The notes below the pieces were generated by a model. That model searched no databases. It saw nothing but the letters and a program-made list of their open reading frames with translations, and was not told the DNA's origin. From NCBI RefSeq assembly GCF_000715075.1, contig NC_134081.1, positions 62,251,653 to 62,315,652 on the forward strand: a DNA stretch of 64,000 nt. Reading direction: 5' to 3'. Numbering within the stretch: position 1 is the first letter of the stretch; each line of letters opens with the position of its first letter. This stretch comes from Nicotiana tabacum (lineage: Eukaryota; Streptophyta; Magnoliopsida; Solanales; Solanaceae). Positions 58,942 to 64,000 of this stretch are shown piece by piece. A program made the position numbers and the translations under genes.

Positions 58942-60700
58942 ATGTCAAAGTCACAAGCAGCACCTATACATGGTGACAACGACCTCAGATTTTACGGGAA
59001 AAATGACAATATAGACGCCCAGGGATCGAGGCGCCTCTGGCTGACCTCGAGGGAACACCAATTGCAAATTTCATCGATGTCAGTTCACATGTCGCCCTAA
59101 ATGCAAATTTAGGCATTGATCCCGAAGGTAGCGTAAGCATGAAAGTTCGATTAGGTGGTCGAGATACGCAGGGCGGAGAAGATGGTGGAGTTAGCCTCCA
59201 ATTGATTTTTGAAATGTTACAGGCTCAACAAGCCACTATAGCACAACTACAAAATCAGCACCGAACACCGAGTAGCATCGAGCCAGAAGTCGTCCACAGG
59301 ACCGAGCCTGTGCCGGAAAAGTCGAATGTCAACGAATTGGGGACTGACCCCGCAATTATGAAAATGCTCGAGGATCTCACTAAACGGATTAAATCGGGAG
59401 AAAAGAAAATCGAGGCAAATGACAAGAAAGTAGAGACATACAACTCCCGGGTTGACCAAATACCGGGGGCACCGCCGATTCTAAAGGGTATGGATTCAAA
59501 GAAATTCGTACAGAAGCCTTTTCCTCCAAGTGCGGCTCCGAAACCCATTCGGAAGAAATTTAGAATGCGAGAAATTCCTAAGTATAATGGGACCGCCGAC
59601 CCTAATGAGCATGTCACTTCTTATACATGCGCAATAAAAGGGAATGACTTGGAAGACGATGAGATTGAATCTGTTCTACTGAAGAAATTTGGAGAAACCT
59701 TGTCGAAAGGAACAATGATATGCTACCATAATTTACCGCCTAATTCCATCGATTCCTTCGCCATGATTGCAGATTCCTTCGTAAAGGCACATGCCTGAGC
59801 AATAAAGGTTGCGATTAGGAAGTCGGACCTCTTCAAGGTGAAACAAAAAGATAACAAAATATTGAGGGAATCCGCATCTCGGTTCCATATGGAACGCATG
59901 GAACTACACCGGTCACAGACGATTGGGATGTTCAAGCCTTTACTCAAGGTTTGAACGAACGAAGTTTGGTGGCATCACGACAGCTAAAGCAAAATTTAAT
60001 TGAATATCCAACGGTAACCTGGGCCAATGTACATAATCGGTATCAATCAAAGATCAGGGTCGAGGATGATCAATTGGGGACCCCTTCCGGTTCCGTTTAT
60101 CCAAACAGGTCCGTCGGCAGAACTCAAAGGGATATCGACAAAGAACCCCTGTCGAACAGAGATCGGTATCAACCATACAACGCAAATCGTAGAAACAACG
60201 GCCCAGGATACAATCCCATCCAAAATAATCGAAGGAACGATCGGGTACAGAGCTCTCGAGGGCTCATGAGAAAAAGTGGCTTCGATAATCATGCCGATCC
60301 CACAGAAGCACCACGATTATCAGATTACAACTTCAGCATCGACGCATCAGGTATTGTGTCAGCCATTGGGAGAATCAAAGATACTAGATGGCTCAGACCC
60401 CTACAAACTGATCCATCCCAAAGAAACCCCAATCAAATATGCAAATACCAAGGTACACATGGTCATAGAACCAAAGACTGCAGACAACCAAGGGAGGAGG
60501 TGGCCCGTCTATTCAACGAGGGTCACCTTCGAGAATTCTTGAGCGATCGAGCTAGAAATCATTTCAGAGACGGGGATGCAAATAGGAAAAACGATCAAGA
60601 AGAACCACAGCATGTGATTCACATGATCGTTGTTGGGGTCGATATTCCACAAGGGCCCGTGTTCAAATGCTCTAAAGTATCAATCATCAGGGAAAAATGA
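58942..60700 (+). pseudogene. E3 gag region, lightly broken
   Basis: ATG 58942 opens MSKSQAAPIHG; a shift near 59010-59030 passes into the frame that runs 59139-59798 with coiled-coil text (LIFEMLQAQQATIAQLQNQ) and the capsid start (REIPKYNGTADPNEHVTSY). TGA at 59796-59798, then a shift near 59935 into the frame 59951-60700: IEYPTVTWANVHNRYQSKIR, an Arg/Asn-rich linker, and a zinc-knuckle-like CKYQGTHGHRTKDC at about 60439-60480. The final TGA (60698-60700) fits CGA to TGA, and the coding goes on into protease. Confidence 0.75.
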
Positions 60701-61318
60701 ACTCGAGACTATGTTCCAGAAGGCACTTTATCATTTAATGATAAGGAAGCAGAAGGGATCTCACAACCCCACAATGATACTTTGGTAATCTCTATCATTA
60801 TGAATAAAATTCAGGTTAAACATTTTTTAATTGATCCAGGAAGCTCGGCCAATATTATTTGATCGAGGGTCGTGGAGCAGCTCGGCCTATAAGATCATAT
60901 CGTACCCGCAGCTTGGATTCTCAATGTCTTCAACATGGCGAGTGAAACAACTAAAGGTGAAATCATCCTACCAGTAAATGTAGCCGGAACTATTCAAGAA
61001 ACAAAGTTCCATGTGATCGAGGGCGATATGAGATACAACACACTACTCGGAAGACCCTGGATTCACAACATAAGGGCGGTCCCTTCAACCCTTCACCAAA
61101 TGCTGAAGTTCTCAACACCGGATGGAGTAAAAACGGTGTATGGGGAACAATATGCTACTAAAGTGATGTTCGCGGTCGATGAAGTAATACCTGTATCGGC
61201 ACTTTCGTCAACAAAGGGATCGGAGTCCAAAGGAAAACAGGAAGCTAAATAGCAACCACAGCCACCAGACTCGACTCAGTCGGAGAAGCAGGAAACGGAT
61301 GAGGACGATGACTACTAG
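60701..61318 (+). pseudogene. E3 aspartic protease, broken by one or two stops
   Basis: The active site reads LIDPGSSANII (Asp codon at 60833-60835), followed by an in-frame TGA at 60860-60862. The C-terminal frame 60935-61252 has KFHVIEGDMRYNTLLGRPWI and VPSTLHQMLKF. A TAG at 61250-61252 fits CAG to TAG. Confidence 0.75.
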
Positions 61319-62277
61319 ACCCCTCGATCCTTCATAATCCCCGAGGATTCCGACGCCACCAAATCGACAGTCGAAGAGCTAGAAAAAGTCATATTGATCG
61401 AGCATCCACCCGATCGAAAGGTATACCTGGGTACGGGATTAACCCCCGAGCTCAGGGAAAAACTCATCAAATTTCTTATCAATAATATGGATTGTTTTGC
61501 TTGGTCCCACCTAGATATGACAGGGATCTCGCCGGAGATCACTACACATCGACTGAGCTTGGACCCGAAGTTCCGCCCGGTAAAACAAAAGAAAAGGCCC
61601 CAGTTCGAGGTAAAACATGCATTCATCAAGGACGAGGTAGCCAAACTTCTCAAAATAGGATCCATTCAGGAAGTAAAATATCCCGAATGGTTAGCAAACG
61701 TAGTCGTAGTCCCTAAAAAGGGAAATGAACTTAGAATGTGTGTAGACTATAAAGATTTAAACAAAGCATGTCCTAAAGACTCTTTTCCTCTGTCGAATAT
61801 CGATCGCATGATCGATGCCATGGCCGGCAACGAGATCCTTAGTTTTCTCGATGCCTACTCCGGGTACAATCAAATACAAATGAACCTGGAGTATCAAGAA
61901 AAGACTTCGTTCATCACTAAGTACATCACCTATTGTTATAATGTAATGTCGTTTGGAATAAAAAAATTTTTGGTGCCACTTATTAGCGCTTAGTAAATCG
62001 AATATTCGAAGAACAAATAGGTAAATCAATGGAGATTTATATTGACGATATGCTAGTTAAGTCCCTGCGAGCAGAGGACCATTTGACACATTTGCAGGAG
62101 ACCTTCGATATACTAAGGAAAGACTACATGAAACTCAACCCGGAGAAATTTGCATTCGGGGTCGGCTCGGGTAAGTTCTTCGGCTTTATGGAATCAAATC
62201 GGGGGATCGAAATTAACTCCGATAAGATCAAGGCAATCGAAGACATCACAGTCGTGGACAATGTTAAGGCCATATAA
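61319..62277 (+). pseudogene. E3 reverse transcriptase, one frameshift
   Basis: Blocks WLANVVVVPKKGNELRMCVD (61690-61749), FLDAYSGYNQIQMN and, after a shift in an A-run at about 61960-61990, the catalytic YIDD at 62038-62049, then LKLNPEKFAFGVGSGKFFGF-like text. A TAA at 62275-62277 closes the frame and fits CAA to TAA. Confidence 0.85.
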
Positions 62278-63309
62278 AGATTAACAGGGCGCATAGCCTC
62301 CCTAGGCCGATTCATATCGAGGTCTTCAGATAGAAGTCACAGGTTCTTCTCACTATTTAAAAAGAAGAACAATTTTGCATGGACCCCGAAATGCCAACAA
62401 GCATTGGAAGAATTAAAGCGGTACCTCTCGAGCCCGCCACTACTTCATACTCCAAAAGCGGACGAGCAACTCTACTTATACTTAGCAGTCTCGGAAATCG
62501 CGGCAAGTGGGGTCCTAGTTCGAGAAGAGCAAGGTACGCAATTTCCTGTTTACTATGTTAGTCAAATTTTAGGTGAGGCCGAGACCCGGTACCCACACTT
62601 AGAAAAATTAGCGCTTGCCCTAATAAGCGCCTCTAGGAAATTAAAACCATATTTTCAGTGTCACCCGATCTGTGTGGTGACTGCTTATCCCCTTCACAAT
62701 ATTTTGCATAAGCTCGAACTTTCGGTCCGATTGGCCAAATGGGCCGTCGAGATTAGTGGGTACGATATAGAGTATCGACCTCGAACGACCATCAAGTCTC
62801 AAATCTTAGCGGACTTTGTGGCCGACTTTACGCCAGCCCTCGTACCCGAGGTCGAAAAGGAACTATTATTAAAGTCGGGTACATCATCGGGGGTGTGGAC
62901 CCTCTTCACAGACGGCGCTTCGAATGTGAAGGGGTCCGGGCTAGGCATCATTTTGAAGCCGCCCACGGGTAATACAATTAGACAAGCTATCAAAACTTTC
63001 AAGTTAACTAACAATGAGGGCGAGTATGAGGCCATGATTGCAAGTCTAGAGCTAGCTAAAGTTTTGGGAGCAGAGGTCATCGAGGCCAAATGTGACTCCC
63101 TGCTTGTGGTAAACCAAGTCAAAGGAACCTTCGAGGTTCAAGAAGATCGAATGCATAGGTACTTGGAAAAACTACATATGACTCTCCATCGGTTTAAAGA
63201 ATGGACCCTACAGCATGTGCCTCGAGAACAAAACAGCGAGGCCGATGCCCTTGCACATTTGGGGTCATCAGTCGAAGACAACAAAATTAGCTCGGGGACT
63301 GTCATATAA
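62278..63309 (+). pseudogene. E3 tandem RNase H regions
   Basis: 62404-63309 is open for 301 codons. The RT-linked part has FPVYYVSQILGEAETRYP and LAKWAVEISGYDIEY. The second, archaeal-type RNase H has LFTDGASNVKGSGLGI (first Asp), NNEGEYEAM (Glu), KCDSLLVVNQVKG (Asp) and NSEADALAHLG (Asp), so its D-E-D-D set is complete. A TAA at 63307-63309 separates it from integrase in the same frame. Confidence 0.8.
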
Positions 63310-64000
63310 CTTTCAAGGCCAGTAATCGAAGAAGGCCACGCCGAAATCAACTCCACAAGTCTGACTTGAGATTGGAGGAACAAATATATCGAGTACCTAA
63401 AGAACGGGAAGCTTCTATCGGATCCTAAGGAATCGAGGACTCTACGTACGAAGGCCGTACGATTCACATTGGCCAAAGATGGAACACTATATAGAAGGAT
63501 GTTCGATGGACCATTGGCAATATGTTTGGGACCAGGAGATACCGACTACGTCCTACGAGAAATCCACGAGGGCATCTGCGAACATCATTCCGGTGCCGAA
63601 TCATTGGTTCACAAAGTCATCAGAGCAAGATACTATTGGGCCGATATAAAAAAGGATATAAAAGAGTTTGTTCGAAAGTGCGACAAATGTCAAAGGTATG
63701 CGCCGATGATTCACCAACCCGGAGAGCAACTCCACTCAGTCTTATCCCCATGGCCATTCATGAAACGGGGAATGGATATCGCCGGCCCTCTACCATCGGC
63801 CCTAGGTAAAGCTAAATTTATTTTGTTTATGACTGACTATTTCTCTAAGTGGGTTGAAGCACAAGCTTTCGAGAAAATTAGAGAGAAAGAAGTCATAGAC
63901 TTCATCTGGGACCACATTATATGTCGATTCAGGATGCCTGCCGAGATCGTATGCGATAATGGAAAGCAATTAGTCAGCAGCAAAGTGACAAAATTTCTCA
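63310..64000 (+). pseudogene. E3 integrase, N-terminal part and core start, cut by window edge
   Basis: Same frame as the RNase H. An in-frame TGA near 63367 fits TGG to TGA. The zinc-binding set is HEGICEHH and KCDKCQRY (63566-63700). The core has RGMDIAGPLPSA (first Asp, near 63774), YFSKWVEAQAF and EIVCDNGKQL (second Asp, near 63955). The third acidic residue lies beyond 64000. The 95-codon frame at 63522-63809 is a shadow in another frame. Confidence 0.8.

Larger units (their letters stand above)
58178..64000 (+). mobile_element. E3: Tat-lineage Ty3/gypsy retrotransposon, 5' part, runs off the window
   Basis: LTR, primer site, gag, protease, RT, RNase H, second RNase H and integrase in gypsy order. 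The second RNase H places it in the Tat lineage. The reading frame is far better kept than in E1: few frameshifts, and isolated stops that fit single transitions. The 3' LTR lies outside the window. Confidence 0.85.

Noticed and set aside
63522..63809. 95-codon frame with Arg/Pro-rich text
   Set aside because: Shadow of the E3 integrase frame.
1..64000. Organelle DNA insert (plastid or mitochondrial)
   Set aside because: I saw no recognisable organelle gene or rRNA piece; only the nuclear-type tRNA-Gly was found.

Overview
The window looks like nuclear DNA of a flowering plant, most likely a Solanaceae such as Nicotiana. Reasons are the AT-rich background, Ogre-type Ty3/gypsy elements with tRNA-Arg-like primer sites, a TS/SolS-type SINE, Stowaway, hAT and Mutator-like MITEs, and one intron-less U-box E3 ligase gene of the PUB22/23 type. 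Almost all of the sequence is transposable-element DNA stacked in layers. I see one intact host protein gene (50963-52174, minus strand).

Layout. 1-2600: no protein gene; possible 5' untranslated exons of a minus-strand gene. 2690-2957: end of a CACTA-like element. 2958-34378: an old Ogre-like retrotransposon (E1). It has the end of its 5' LTR, primer site, ORF1, gag, protease, a probable intron, RT, two RNase H regions, integrase, and a 3' untranslated region with tandem repeats. A second Ogre-like element (E2, 15147-30359, LTRs of about 4.3 kb) sits inside that 3' region, flanked by a near-perfect 5-bp duplication (ccagt/ccagc). E2 kept ORF1 and integrase but lost gag, protease and RT by internal deletion, so it is non-autonomous. 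Its 3' region carries a 1-kb minisatellite whose units form small hairpins with covarying stems.

34574-43577: MITEs and an old LINE (36940-41061) that has been hit by a solo LTR, a Stowaway and a hAT-like MITE. 43810-49002: LTR and gag of a Del/Tekay-like chromovirus; the LTR holds a complete 765-bp CACTA-like element that in turn carries a decayed tRNA-Gly(GCC). At 49003 the chromovirus meets an inverted piece of the E1-type LTR. 49939-50645: AT/AC microsatellite and a SINE. 50963-52600: the PUB gene with TATA box, W-boxes and G-box upstream. 52803-56528: a short Athila-like element with both LTRs, minus strand. 56897-58170: Stowaway, LINE scrap, short tandem repeats. 58178-64000: a fairly well kept Tat-lineage gypsy element (E3), running off the right edge inside integrase.

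How it fits together. The retroelement proteins are full of stops and frameshifts, and many of the stops look like C-to-T or G-to-A changes, as expected for methylated silenced DNA. Nesting gives a relative order: E2 is younger than E1; the LINE is older than its three inserts; the CACTA is younger than the chromovirus LTR. All element calls rest on by-eye reading of motifs, ends and target duplications; no alignment was run.
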